Assembly: GCA_022820995.1 (NCBI GenBank)
Contig: JAJEEM010000062.1
Span: 1-64,000, forward strand
Reading direction: 5' to 3'
Length of the DNA stretch: 64,000 nt
DNA from: Gemmatimonadota bacterium
Lineage (GTDB): Bacteria; Gemmatimonadota; Gemmatimonadetes; Palauibacterales; Palauibacteraceae
Shown in pieces: positions 39,368 through 51,200 of this stretch (the stretch's first letter is position 1; each line of letters opens with the position of its first letter). The position numbers and the translations under genes are program-made. Under the pieces are notes generated by a model. That model was not told where the DNA came from and did no database searches. It saw only the letters and a program-made list of their open reading frames with translations.

Positions 39368-40588
39368 GTGAGCGGCGCGGATCGCACGCCGGTCATCATC
39401 GACGCCGTCCGCACGCCGGTGGGGCGCGCGGGCGGCGCGCTCTCGTCGATTCGGGCCGACGACCTCCTGGCGCACGCGATCCGCGCCCTCGTGGAGCGGA
39501 CCGGCGTCCCGGCCGGCCGCGTCGAGGACGTGATCGCCGGGTGTACGAACCAGGCCGGAGAGGACAACCGCAACGTGGCCCGGATGGCCGGGCTCCTGGC
39601 CGGACTCCCCGTCGAGGTCGCGGGCCAGACCGTGAACCGGCTCTGCGGGTCGGGGCTGCAGGCGGTCGTCACCGCGGCGCACGCGATCCGGGCCGGCGAG
39701 GGCGACGTGTTCATCGCGGGCGGGGTGGAGAGCATGTCGCGGGCGCCGTGGGTCATGCTCAAGACGGACCGGGCCTTCTCGCGCGTCCCGCCGAAGATCG
39801 CGGATACGACCGTCGGATGGCGCTTCGCGAACCCCGCCATGCCGGAGCCGTGGACGATCCCGCTCGCCGAGACCGCGGAGGTCGTGGCGGAGGATCACGG
39901 CGTCGGACGCGGGGAGCAGGACGCCTTCGCGGTGGAGAGCCAGCGCCGCGCCGCCGCCGCGATCGAGGCGGATCGGTTCGCCGACGAGATCGTGCCCGTC
40001 GAGGTTCCGCAGCGGAAGGGCGACCCGCTGCGCGTGAGGGGCGATGAACACCCCCGCCCCGGCACGACCCCGGAGCAGCTCGCCCGTCTGCGCGCCGCCT
40101 TCCGGACCGAGGGCACGGTGACGGCGGGAAACGCCTCCGGCATCAACGACGGGGCGGCCGCGGTCCTCATCGCCAGCCGGGGCGCCGCGAACGAACTCGG
40201 CCTCGAGCCGCTGGCGACGGTGGGGGCCTCCGCCGTGGCCGGCGTGGAGCCGCAGCGGATGGGCATCGGACCCGTTCCCGCTACCCGTAAAGCTCTGCAG
40301 AGAGATGGACTTACTGTCGATGACCTCGACCTGATTGAACTCAACGAAGCGTTCGCGGCGCAGGCGCTGCCCTGCATCGCCGAACTCGGCCTCGATCCGG
40401 ACCGCGTGAACGTGAACGGGGGCGCGATCGCGCTCGGCCATCCCCTCGGCTGCACCGGCGCCAAGATCCTCACGACGCTCGTCCACGAGATGCGGCGGCG
40501 GGACGCATCCCACGGGCTCGTTACGATGTGTATCGGCGTCGGCCAGGGAATCGCCCTTCTCGTGCACCGCGACGCGGAGACGGCATGA
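39368..40588 (+). CDS. thiolase (acetyl-CoA acyltransferase)
   Basis: NRLCGSGLQAV, GGVESMSRAPW, NGGAIALGHPLGCTGAKIL, CIGVGQGIALL. Confidence 0.95.
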   Translation: MSGADRTPVIIDAVRTPVGRAGGALSSIRADDLLAHAIRALVERTGVPAGRVEDVIAGCTNQAGEDNRNVARMAGLLAGLPVEVAGQTVNRLCGSGLQAVVTAAHAIRAGEGDVFIAGGVESMSRAPWVMLKTDRAFSRVPPKIADTTVGWRFANPAMPEPWTIPLAETAEVVAEDHGVGRGEQDAFAVESQRRAAAAIEADRFADEIVPVEVPQRKGDPLRVRGDEHPRPGTTPEQLARLRAAFRTEGTVTAGNASGINDGAAAVLIASRGAANELGLEPLATVGASAVAGVEPQRMGIGPVPATRKALQRDGLTVDDLDLIELNEAFAAQALPCIAELGLDPDRVNVNGGAIALGHPLGCTGAKILTTLVHEMRRRDASHGLVTMCIGVGQGIALLVHRDAETA

Positions 40589-40604
40589 GGCGGGCGGGTT
40601 CGGC

Positions 40605-41438
40605 ATGAGCGCGGCACGCGTCCTGATCGAGATCGAGGACGGCGTGGGCACGCTCACGCTCAACCGGCCGGACAAGCTCAACGCGTTCATCGGGGAGATG
40701 CGGAGCGAGATTGCCCGCGGGATCGAGACGCTCGGCGCGGACGACGGGGTGCGCGCGGTCATCATCACCGGAACCGGGCGGGCATTCTGCGCGGGCGCCG
40801 ACGTCAGGTACCTCACCCGCCTCATCGAAACGCGGGCCGTCGACGAGGCCGTCGCGCTCGTCGAAGCGGGGCGCCGGGTAGCGGCGGCGATACGGGGAAT
40901 GCCGAAGCCCGTGATCGCCGCGGTGAACGGGCCCGCGGCGGGCGGCGGCGCGAACCTCGCCCTCGCCTGCGACCTCCGGCTCGCCTCCGAGACGGCGTCG
41001 ATCGGCCAGACCTTCAACCGCATCGGCCTCCACCCGGACTGGGGCGGGACCTACGCCGTGCCCCGCCTCGTGGGTCCGGCGCGCGCCGCGGAGCTTTTCT
41101 TCTTCGCGGAGATGGTGCCGGCCGCCGAGTGCGAGCGAATCGGCCTCGTGAACCGCGTGGTCCCCGCGGAGGAACTCATGCCGCTGGCCCGCGACTGGGC
41201 GCGCAGGCTGGCGCGCAAGCCGACACTGCCCCTCCGGCTCGCGAAGCAGGCGGTGCAGCGCTCCCTCTCGTCCAGCTTCGAGGAGATGCTCGACTACGAG
41301 ACGGCCGCGCAGAAGGCCTGCTTCGAGTCCGCGGACGCGCTCGAGGGCGTCCGGGCGTTCGTCGAGAAGCGGCCGCCCCGGTTCGGGAGCGGCGAGGTTG
41401 ATAACCCCCCAGCGAAGGAGGCGGGCACGCGTGTCTGA
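40605..41438 (+). CDS. enoyl-CoA hydratase
   Basis: FCAGADVRYL, NGPAAGGGANLALACDLRLAS. Confidence 0.92.
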   Translation: MSAARVLIEIEDGVGTLTLNRPDKLNAFIGEMRSEIARGIETLGADDGVRAVIITGTGRAFCAGADVRYLTRLIETRAVDEAVALVEAGRRVAAAIRGMPKPVIAAVNGPAAGGGANLALACDLRLASETASIGQTFNRIGLHPDWGGTYAVPRLVGPARAAELFFFAEMVPAAECERIGLVNRVVPAEELMPLARDWARRLARKPTLPLRLAKQAVQRSLSSSFEEMLDYETAAQKACFESADALEGVRAFVEKRPPRFGSGEVDNPPAKEAGTRV

Positions 41439-41949
41439 CACCGTCACGGTTCGACAGGCCCGGGTCGGCGACATCGATGAACTCGTCGCCATGTGGACCC
41501 GGTACATGCGGATTCATGCCCTCAATCCCGCCTACCGGCGGCTCCGCACGGACGCGATCGAGACGCGCGCGGGCATGTTCCGCCGCCACATCGAAGAGGC
41601 GACGAGCGTCGTCTTCGTCCTGGAAGCGGAAGACGGCGGCCTCGACGGCATGCTCGTCTGCTTCGTGGAGGAGAACGAACCGCTGTTCGACCCGCCCCGC
41701 TACGTGCGCATCCAGACCCCGTTCGTGCGACGGGAGGAGCGGCGCAAGGGGAACCTGGGGCGTCTGCTGCGCGCCGCCTTCGAGTGGGCGGCGGACTGGG
41801 ACATCCACGAGGTGCGCCTCTTCACCGGAGCGGACAACCTGATCGCGAACGCGCTCGCCGACGACCTCGGCTTCGAGGCCATCGAGGTCGTGCGCCGGTA
41901 CTCGCTCCGCCCCGAGCCGGAGATGAACCCGGAGGACTGGATCGAATGA
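41431..41949 (+). CDS. GNAT-family N-acetyltransferase
   Basis: TPFVRREERRKGNLGRLLRAAFEWA; GTG start overlaps previous gene. Confidence 0.85.
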   Translation: MSDTVTVRQARVGDIDELVAMWTRYMRIHALNPAYRRLRTDAIETRAGMFRRHIEEATSVVFVLEAEDGGLDGMLVCFVEENEPLFDPPRYVRIQTPFVRREERRKGNLGRLLRAAFEWAADWDIHEVRLFTGADNLIANALADDLGFEAIEVVRRYSLRPEPEMNPEDWIE

Positions 41950-42803
41950 CGGCTCGTCCGGCGCTGGCCGTGCTCGGGGCCGGCACGATGGGACACGGGA
42001 TCGCCCAGGTCGCGGCGATGGCCGGCTACGACACCCGCCTCTTTGACGTCATGCCGGACGTGCTGGAGACGGCGCGCGAGCGTATCGAGGCCAACCTCCG
42101 CAAGGGGATCCAGCGCGGGAAGGTCACGCCCGAAGAGCGCGACCGTGCCCTCGAGGGGTTGTCCTACAGCCGGTACCTCGGCGAGGCGGCCGACGGGGTC
42201 GGGATCGCGATCGAAGCCGTGCCGGAGAAGCTCGACCTAAAGCAGAAGGTGCTCGCGCGGTGCGGGGAGGCCGCCGCCGACGGCGCGCTGCTCGCCACGA
42301 ACACCTCTTCCCTCTCCATCACCACCCTCGCGGAGGGACTCCCGTCGCCCGACCGCGTGATCGGGATGCACTTCTTCAACCCCGTCCACATCATGGCGCT
42401 CGTCGAGATCGTGCGCGGGGCGGAGACGTCCGACGAAACCGTGGCGAAGGCCCGCGAGGTCGCCGAACGCCTCGGGAAGACGCCGATCGTCATCGCCGAC
42501 TCGCCCGGGTTCGCCTCCTCGCGGCTCGGGCTCGCCCTCGGGCTGGAGGCGATCCGCATGGTGGAGGAGGGCGTGGCGAGCCCCGAGGACATCGACACGG
42601 CGATGATGCTCGGCTACCGCCACCCCATGGGACCGCTGAAGCTTGGAGATCTCGTCGGACTCGACGTCCGGCTCGACATCGCCCGCTACCTGCACGAGGC
42701 GCTGGGGTCGCCGGTGTTCGAACCCCCCGCCCTGCTCGAGCGGATGGTGGCGGCGGGCCGCCTGGGCCGGAAGAGCGGACGCGGCTTCTACCGCTGGGAT
42801 TGA
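41946..42803 (+). CDS. 3-hydroxyacyl-CoA dehydrogenase
   Basis: VLGAGTMGHGIAQVAAMAGYDTRLFD, GMHFFNPVHIMALVEIV. Confidence 0.93.
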   Translation: MTARPALAVLGAGTMGHGIAQVAAMAGYDTRLFDVMPDVLETARERIEANLRKGIQRGKVTPEERDRALEGLSYSRYLGEAADGVGIAIEAVPEKLDLKQKVLARCGEAAADGALLATNTSSLSITTLAEGLPSPDRVIGMHFFNPVHIMALVEIVRGAETSDETVAKAREVAERLGKTPIVIADSPGFASSRLGLALGLEAIRMVEEGVASPEDIDTAMMLGYRHPMGPLKLGDLVGLDVRLDIARYLHEALGSPVFEPPALLERMVAAGRLGRKSGRGFYRWD

Positions 42804-42825
42804 CGCCTACCGTCAGGAGACACTC

Positions 42826-44181
42826 GTGAGCAACGTACGGACCGCCCCGCAGACACCCTCGACCCACGCCGCCGGCACCACGACGGCGGCGGAATCCCGA
42901 ACGCGGACGCTGACCGACGCTCAGGGCGACTACCTCTATCCCTGGGTCCGTCCCTACTACGGCGACCCGCTGGCCCTCGCCGAAGGAGAAGGCGTCTGGG
43001 TCCGTGACGTGGAGGGCGATGAGTACCTGGATCTGTTCGCAGGCATCCTCACGACCTCGGTCGGCCACTGCAACCCGGCGGTCGTGGAGGCGGCGCGCAC
43101 GCAGATGGAGCGGCTCGGGCACACCTCGGCGCTCTACGTAACGGAGGGCCAGATCGAGGCCGCGCGGTCGCTGGCGGAGATCACGCCGGGCGCCCTCCGG
43201 ACGACGTGTTTCACGAACAGCGGCACGGAGGCGGTGGAGTCCGCGGTCGCGACCGCGCGCCTGTACACGGGACGGCACGAGATCGTCGCGCTGCGGCTCT
43301 CCTATTCCGGCAGGAGCACGCTCACGAGCCACATGACGGCGCAGGGCGCCTGGCGTCTCCCGGGCGGGGGCGTCGATGGGATCGTCCACGCGCGATCGCC
43401 GTACCTCTACCGGTCTCCGGTCGGCGGGGGTCCCGAAGCGACGGATTTCTTCATCGACGACCTCGTGGAGGTCATCGAGACGACCACGGGCGGGAAGCCG
43501 GCCGCCTTCTTCGCCGAGACGATCCAGGGCGTGGCCGGCGTCATCGTGCCGCCTCCCGACTATTTCCGGAGGGCGGCGGAGGTGATCCGAAGCTACGGCG
43601 GCCTGTTCATCATCGACGAGGTGCAGGCCGGATTCGGCCGGACGGGGGACCGCTGGTTCGGGATCGAGCACTGGGGCGTCGAGCCGGACATCATGGTGAT
43701 GGCCAAGGGGATCGCGAACGGCTTCCCCGTGGGGGCGACCGTCACGCGGCCCGAGATCGCCGAGGCCTGGCAGGGGCCGTCGATCTCGACGTACGGGGGC
43801 AACTCGATCTCGATGGCGGCGATGGGCGCCACGCTGGGCGTGATGAAGAGCGAGAACGTGCCGGCCCGCGCCGCCGAGCGGGGGGCGCAGCTTCGCGCCG
43901 GGCTGGAAGCGCTGAAGAGCGCGCACGACTGGATCGGCGAGGTGCGCGGCATGGGGCTGATGCAGGGCATCGAGATGGTCGAGGACCGCGCCGGGAGAGC
44001 GCCGGACGGCGACCGGGCCGGCGCGCTGCTCGAAGCCGCCCGCGAGGAGCGCCTGCTCATCGGCCGCGGCGGGCTGAACGGGCACGTGATCCGGATCGGG
44101 CCGTCCCTCCTCATCGCGGAGGACGAGATGGCGGAGGGCATCCGCCGCCTCGCCGCCGCCTGCCGGCGGATCGACGGCTGA
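42826..44181 (+). CDS. class III aminotransferase
   Basis: FIIDEVQAGFGRTGDRWFGIEHWGVEPDIMVMAKGIANGFPVGA. Confidence 0.92.
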   Translation: MSNVRTAPQTPSTHAAGTTTAAESRTRTLTDAQGDYLYPWVRPYYGDPLALAEGEGVWVRDVEGDEYLDLFAGILTTSVGHCNPAVVEAARTQMERLGHTSALYVTEGQIEAARSLAEITPGALRTTCFTNSGTEAVESAVATARLYTGRHEIVALRLSYSGRSTLTSHMTAQGAWRLPGGGVDGIVHARSPYLYRSPVGGGPEATDFFIDDLVEVIETTTGGKPAAFFAETIQGVAGVIVPPPDYFRRAAEVIRSYGGLFIIDEVQAGFGRTGDRWFGIEHWGVEPDIMVMAKGIANGFPVGATVTRPEIAEAWQGPSISTYGGNSISMAAMGATLGVMKSENVPARAAERGAQLRAGLEALKSAHDWIGEVRGMGLMQGIEMVEDRAGRAPDGDRAGALLEAAREERLLIGRGGLNGHVIRIGPSLLIAEDEMAEGIRRLAAACRRIDG

Positions 44182-44212
44182 CCCGGCGGATCGCGGGGGA
44201 GGGCCTCCGGGC

Positions 44213-45118
44213 GTGAGCCGCCTGGCCGGACGCGTTGCGATTGTGACGGGCGCCGGCCGCGGCATCGGCCGGGCCCACGCGCTCGCCCTGGCGGCCGGCG
44301 GGGCGAGCGTCGTCGTCAACGACCTCGGCACGGGCGTCGGCGGCGACGGCGCGGATGCCGGCCCCGCCGAATCCGTCTGCGACGAGATCCGGGCCGGCGG
44401 CGGCCGGGCCGTGGCCAGCCGTCACGACGTCTCCGACTGGACCGCCGCCCGCAACCTCATCGCCCTCGCGGTCGAATCCTTCGGCGGCCTCGACGTGCTC
44501 GTGAACAACGCCGGCATCCTCCGCGACCGGGCCTTCTTCAACATGTCCGAGGACGAGTGGGACGCGGTCGTCGCCGTCCACCTCAAGGGCCACGCGGCCC
44601 CGAGCCGCCACGCGCTCGCCTGGTGGCGCGCCGAGGCGAAGGCCGGCCGCCCCCGCTCCGCCTCCGTCATCCATACGACTTCCTCCTCCGGACTCTGCGG
44701 CAACTTCGGACAGGCGAACTACGGAGCCGCGAAGATGGGCATCGTCGGCCTCTCGAAGGTCCTCTCCATCGAGGGTGCCCCGTACGGCGTGCGCTCGAAC
44801 GTGATCTCGCCCTCGGCGCGGACGCGCATGGTCGCCGGTATGACGGGCGCCGATCAGTTGGGAGAGCCGGACGAGACGGGATACGACCCCTTCGGACCCG
44901 AACACATCGCCGTGCTGGCGGCGTGGCTGGCCGAAGCCGACTGCCCTGCGAACAACCAGGTGTTCCACGTGTCCGGGCGGCGAATCCGCGTGCTGGAAGT
45001 TCCCCGCATCGCGTCCGAGGCCCGCTCGGAGCGCGATTTCACGCCATCGGCGCTCGCCGAGGCCCTGAACGATCGCCTCGTTGTCCCACTCGGCGCGTTT
45101 GATCTCATCCTCGGCTGA
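44213..45118 (+). CDS. SDR-family oxidoreductase
   Basis: VTGAGRGIGRAHALALAAGGASVVVNDLG; NNAG; NYGAAKMGIVGLSK. Confidence 0.9.
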   Translation: MSRLAGRVAIVTGAGRGIGRAHALALAAGGASVVVNDLGTGVGGDGADAGPAESVCDEIRAGGGRAVASRHDVSDWTAARNLIALAVESFGGLDVLVNNAGILRDRAFFNMSEDEWDAVVAVHLKGHAAPSRHALAWWRAEAKAGRPRSASVIHTTSSSGLCGNFGQANYGAAKMGIVGLSKVLSIEGAPYGVRSNVISPSARTRMVAGMTGADQLGEPDETGYDPFGPEHIAVLAAWLAEADCPANNQVFHVSGRRIRVLEVPRIASEARSERDFTPSALAEALNDRLVVPLGAFDLILG

Positions 45119-45259
45119 AGTCGGCCCGTTGGGCTTCGCCGCGGCGCGCGCCTACCGATTGGCGCCGGCAGAAAGCTCGCTCGCCTGGCGTTTCCGTCCG
45201 CCGCCGGCCTGAGCCGCCCTGTTCTCTTTCAACGGCAACGAGACACGCTACCTTACGGG

Positions 45260-48200
45260 ATGTTCAGAAAAAACTCGGAGCCCATTGCAATCGTGGGCAT
45301 GGCGTGCCGGTTCCCCGGCGCGGATGACATCGAGGCCTTCTGGCGCCTGCTCCATTCCGGCCGCAACGCCGTTACGGAGGGAGTCCTGGGCTCCGGAGCC
45401 GGGCGCGTAGGCCAGCTCTTCCCCGACGGCAAGGTCAACAGCGCCTGTCGGTTCGCCGGCTTCCTCGACCGTCTCGACGAGTTCGACGCCTCGTTCTTCC
45501 GCATCTCGCCGGTCGAGGCGCAGCGCCTGGACCCGCAGCAGCGCATGATGCTCGAAACGAGCTGGCAGGCGCTCGAGGACGCCGGGATCGACCCGGATCG
45601 TTTGAAGGGCAGTCGCACCGGCGTCTACGCCGGGATCAGCAACTACGACTATCGGGCGCTGGTCCTGGACGCGGGAGAGCCGACGGAGCCGGCCGCCAGC
45701 CTCTACTCGGTCACGGGAACGTCGTTCAACACCGCCATCGGGCGGGTTGCCTTCGCGTTGGGGCTGAACGGGCCCGCCATGGCCCTCGACACCGCCTGTT
45801 CCTCCTCGCTCGTGGCGATTCATCAAGCGGTGTCGGGGCTGCAGCGGGAAGAGGCGGACCTGGCGCTGGCCGGCGGCGTGCATGTGATCCTGTCGGCCCA
45901 GCTGTTCGAAATGCGCGCGAACGCCGGGATGCTGTCGCCGGATGGGCGGTGCGCCACCTTCGACGCCGGAGCCAACGGCTACGTGCGAGGCGAAGGATGC
46001 GGCATCCTGGTCCTGAAGCGGCTCAGCGAGGCCGTGGCCGACGGCGACCGGATCTGGGCCGTAATCCGCAGCACCGCGGTGAACCAGGACGGCGCGACCC
46101 CGGGCCTGACGGTGCCGAGCCAGGACGCGCAGGAACGTTGTATCGAGGACGCGCTCCTCCGGGCCGGGCTCGAGCCTTCGGACGTGGACTACGTGGAGGC
46201 GCACGGCACGGGAACGGAAGTCGGGGACCCCATCGAGGCGCGCGCAACCGCGGCCGCCTACGGGAAGGGTCGCGAACCGGACGACCCCATCCTGATCGGC
46301 TCGGTGAAGACGAACATCGGCCACCTGGAGGCCGCGGCGGGCGTGGCCGGTGTGATCAAGGCCGTCCTGTCGATAGAACGGCGCACGATCCCGAAACACC
46401 TGCATTTCGAGAACCCGAATCCGGAGGTGGACTGGGACCGGATTCCCCTGCGGGTGACGGGAGACCGCATGGAATGGCCGCTTCATTCGGGACGGGCGCC
46501 GCGGGCGGGGGTGAGCGGCTTCGGGTGGTCCGGCACGAACGCTCACGTCCTGCTCGAGGGGTACGAAACGGCCGATCGCACCCCGGGGGACGGCGACCCG
46601 AACGGCCGGCGGGGGCCGGTGGGTTCCGCTCTGCCCGTCGCCGTTTCGCCGGCGGAGGCGGGCGCGGATCCGGCGTCTCTCCCCGCGCTGCGAAAAGAGG
46701 AACTCTCGGCCCGCGTGACACGCGTCCTGCCACTTTCCGGGAGGTCCGACGAGGCGCTGCGCGAGCTGGCGGAACGGTATCTCGACTGGGTCGACGAGGG
46801 CGTCGAGGAGGCTCCCGCCGGCGACGGTGTCGGCGACTCGCTGCTCGCGGACATGGCGTGGACCGCGGGCGTGGGGCGAAGCCACTTCGACCACCGGGCC
46901 GGCGTGCTGTTCCGGGACGCCGCGTCGTTGCGCGAGGGACTGCGGAAGATCGCCGGGACGGAGGAGAAGGGGGCGCCGCGCGGGGCTTCGACCGTCGCGT
47001 TCGCCTACGCCGGACAGGCGAGCCAGTGGCCGGGCATGGGCGAGACGCTCTACGCGAGCGAGCCGGTGGTGCGGGCGGTGCTCGACCGGTGCGACGATTG
47101 GCTCCGGGAAGAGCGTGACGCCTCGCTGCTCGACGTGATGTTCGGTCGCCCCGGTGCCTCGGGAGACCTGGACGATCCGCAGTGGAAGCAGCCCGCGATC
47201 TACGCGCTCGAATGCGCCCTCGGCGCGCTGTGGTCGAGCCTCGGCATCCGCCCCGGCGTGGTGTTGGGACACAGCCTGGGCGAGATCGCGGCGGCCCGGG
47301 CCGCGGGCGTGTTCGGCCTGGAGGATGGCCTGCGCCTTGCGGCGGTGAGAGGCTCGCTGATCGGCGCTCTGCCGGGCGAGGGCGCGATGGCGGCGGTGTT
47401 CGCGCCGGCCGCCCGGGTGGCGGAGGCACTCGAGGCGCACAATGCGGCCTCGCAGGGCATCGGCCTCTGCATCGCCGCCGACAATGGCGCGCATCAGGTC
47501 ATCAGCGGTCCGGCGGCGGATGTCGACGCGATCCTCGAGCGTCTGGAGGCGGCGGGGATTCGGGTCGCGCGCTTGCGGAAGAGCCCCGCCTACCACAGCG
47601 CCATGATCGAGCCGGCGCTGGACGACCTGGAGGTAGCCCTCTCGCAGCTTTCCTTCGCGTCGCCGTCGCTCCCCTTCGTCAGCAATCTCACCGGACGGGT
47701 AGTCGGTTCGGACGAGGCGTTGGACGCGGCGTACTGGCGGCGGCAGATGCGCGCGCCGGTGGCGTTCCGCGCCTGCGTCGAGACCCTGGCGGGGCTCGGG
47801 GTGGACGCGGTCGTGGAGATCGGTCCGCACTCGGTGCTCGGGCCGATGACCACGCTCGCCTGGCCCGAATCGGCGGGGACCCCCTCGCCGCCCGCAGCAC
47901 TGTCGAGCCTCATGCGGCCCGGACGAAACGTTTCGGCGGCGGAGGCCGAAGACGCGTTCTTCGCGGCGGTCGCGGGAGCGTACGAGGCCGGACTGCCGCT
48001 ACGCTTCGACGGTCTCTTCGCCGGTGAATCGCGGCGCAGGATCTCGCTGCCGGGGTATCCGTTCCGCCGCGACCGCCATTGGATCGACGCGCCGAGACGG
48101 CGGCGCTCGAGTGCCGATCACCCGCTCCTCGGCAGCCGCCACGAGGCCGCCACCGGCGAGATCAGTTACGATACCGAGTTGTTCCCGTCCGACCCGGCAT

Positions 48201-51200
48201 GGCTCGGTGACCACCGCGTGTTCGACCGGGTCGTGGCGCCCGGTGCGCTCTACGGCGCCATGGCGGCATCGGCCTCCACCATCGAGGACCCCGGCCCGGC
48301 GGTCGTCGAGGACTTCCAGATGCACAGCGCGCTCGTCTTCCCGGCGAGCGCCGATGGAGATGAAGGCGCGGAGGAGGGTCGTCGGCTGCAACTGCTGCTG
48401 AACGGCGCCGAGGAGGGCGGTTCGCGCCGCGTCCGGATGCTGAGCAGGGGACCGGCCGACGAGGAGTGGACGCTGCATGCCGAGGGCCGGGTCTCCGCAG
48501 GCGCCGCTTCTGATCTGCCTCCGGTCGGCGCGTCGCCGGATCCGGCACGGCTCAGGTCGGACCTGGCGCCGGTGGATCTCGCGGCCTACTACCGCGCCAA
48601 GGCGGAGGTCGGGATCGGCCTCGGCCCCTCGTTCCGCACGGTGGGGGCGCTTTGGGCCGGGCCGGGCGAGGCGCTGGGCGAGATCTCCCTCCCGGACTCC
48701 GCCGACCGTGGCGGACTGGCGTTCCACCCGCTCGTGCTGGACGGTTGCTTCCAGGTGATGGGCGCGGCCCGCGGCGCCATCGGATCCGACGACTCCGATA
48801 GCGATGTCACCTATCTGCCCTTTGGGTGGGAGCGGCTCTCGGTGCCGGAACGGCTGCCGGAGCGGCTGCTCTGTCATGTCCGCATGAGGGAGGCGCCGGA
48901 TGTCGCGGACGCCGAACTGCCGGAGGTGCTGAGCGCGGACATTGCCCTCTGCGACCTCGACGGATCCCCGATCGGCACGCTGGACGGATACACGGTGAAG
49001 CGGGCGACGCGGAGTGCGCTGCTCCCCGCCGTGGAAGGGGTCGAAGAGCTCCTCTACGAAATCGTCTGGCGTGACCGTGCCCTGCCGCCGGGCATGCCCG
49101 CGGCCGACTTCCTCCCGAGTCCGTCCGCCGCGGCGTCCCGCTCGCAGCCGTTCTCCCGGTACCTGGCCGCCGAGGGCGTCAGGGTCGAAGACGAGGTCGA
49201 CCTGCAGGAAGTGATGGAGCGGGCGGCCTGGTGCTACGCGCTGTCGGCCCTGGAAACGCTGGGGTGGGAGCGCAAGGCAGGCGCCGCCGTGGACCCGGAG
49301 GAGCTGCGCGAGCGCCTCGAAGTTGCGCCGGAGCACGGGAATCTGTTGCGACGGATGCTCGAGATACTGGCTCGCTCAGGCGTGTTGCGGGCGAAGGACG
49401 ATGGCTTTGTCGTGACGGTCGGAGCGGAAGATCCGTTGCCGGATCGAATGCCGGGCGATTCCGGGGCGTTTCTGACCGAGGTGACGGAGCGCTTCCCGCA
49501 CGCGGCGAACGAGATCGGGCTGTTTCGGCGCTGTGCCGGGGCCCTGCCCGAGGTGCTCCGCGGCAATGAGGACCCGCTGTCGCTGCTGTTCGGCGATGCG
49601 GCGCCGACCGCCGGCGATCTGTATCGGCTGGCGCCGGTCTGGCGGGCCGCGAACCGGATGATCGGCGAGGTGGTTCGCACGCTCGTGGACGAACTGCCGG
49701 ACGGCCGCCAGCTTCGCGTGCTGGAGGTGGGCGCCGGGATCGGCTCGGCCACCGAGTACGTCCTGCCCGAGCTTCCGGCGGGACGGTTCGACTACATGTA
49801 CACCGACATCTCCGCGGGCTTCTTCGCGGAGGCGGAGACGCGCTTCAGCACCGGCGACACCTCGATCGACTACCGGGTGCTGGACATCGAGAAGGACCCG
49901 CTGGACCAGGACTTCGATCCCCACGGCTACGATCTGGTCATCGCGGCCAACGTCCTGCACGCCACCCGCCATCTGGACGAGACACTCGCCCACTGCGGGG
50001 CGCTCCTGGCGCCCTCGGGGCTGCTCGTGGCGCTCGAAAACCAGCGCGGCCGGGGCTGGATGGACCTGATCTTCGGGCAGCTGGACGGATGGTGGCGCTT
50101 CAACGACCGCTACCGCTCGAACCACGCCCTCGCCGGACCGGAGGTGTGGCGTCGGGCGCTCGCCGACATGGGGTTCGCGGAATCCGAGGTTCTCGGCCTG
50201 GACGTGCAGGAGGTGGCCGGTTTGCCCGATCGCGGCGTGATCGTGGCTCAGAGTCCGGCGGAGATCGCCTTGCCGGAGGGCGTGTGGATTCTGGCCGCCG
50301 ACCGGGGCGGGATGGCGGCGGCGCTGGCGGCGGAACTGGCGGCGCAAAACCAGCGCGTGGTGCTGGCGGGCGACGATCCGGAGGGCGCGAGGCCGGCGGC
50401 GGAGAGCGAGGCCGGGATCGTTGCGGCCGCGGTCGAGATGGACCGGCGCGAATCGTGGCAGGCGCTCGTTGAAGGCCTGCCCTCCGATGTGCCGTTCGCC
50501 GGCGCGGTGCATCTCGTCGCCCAGGACGGCTGCGGGGCGGCGGCGACAACGGCGGAGATGGCGGGGGACGCGAAACGGGCGGCGGCGAGCGCGCTCGCGC
50601 TCGTTCAGGGCATCGCGGACGCCGATGCCGCGCCCGAGAAGGGCGTGTGGTTCGTCACCCGGGGTGCGCAGGTGCTGGAACGGGAACGGACCGGCCAACT
50701 GGCCGGCTCCCCCCTGTGGGGTTTCGGCAGGGTCGTGGCGCGGGAGGCGCCTCAGCTGCAACCGCGCATGCTCGATCTCGATCCCGAGGCGGCGGCACCT
50801 CAAGCGGTCCTGGCGGACGAATTGCTGTTCCCCGATGCGGAGAACCACATCGCGTATCGCGGCGAGCGCCGCCAGGTGCCCCGGCTCGTCCGGACCGGCG
50901 ACGGCGTGGAACGCCTCGCCCTGCCGGAGGAGACGAACTGGGTGTTGGCCCCGCACGAGGGAGGGGCGATCGAAACGCTGCGCGTGCAACCGCTGGCGCC
51001 GCGCGCCCTGGCGCCGAGAGAAGTGCGCGCCGAGGTCGAGGCCTGCGGGCTCAACTTCCTGGACGTGTTCCGGGCCATGGGCCTGGTCGAGGACGAGGGG
51101 ATGCTCGGCGAGGAGTTCTGCGGCCGGATCGCGGAGATCGGCGCCGATGTCACCTCCGTCTCCGTTGGCGATCGCGTGGCCGGCTTCGCGTTCGGCACCT

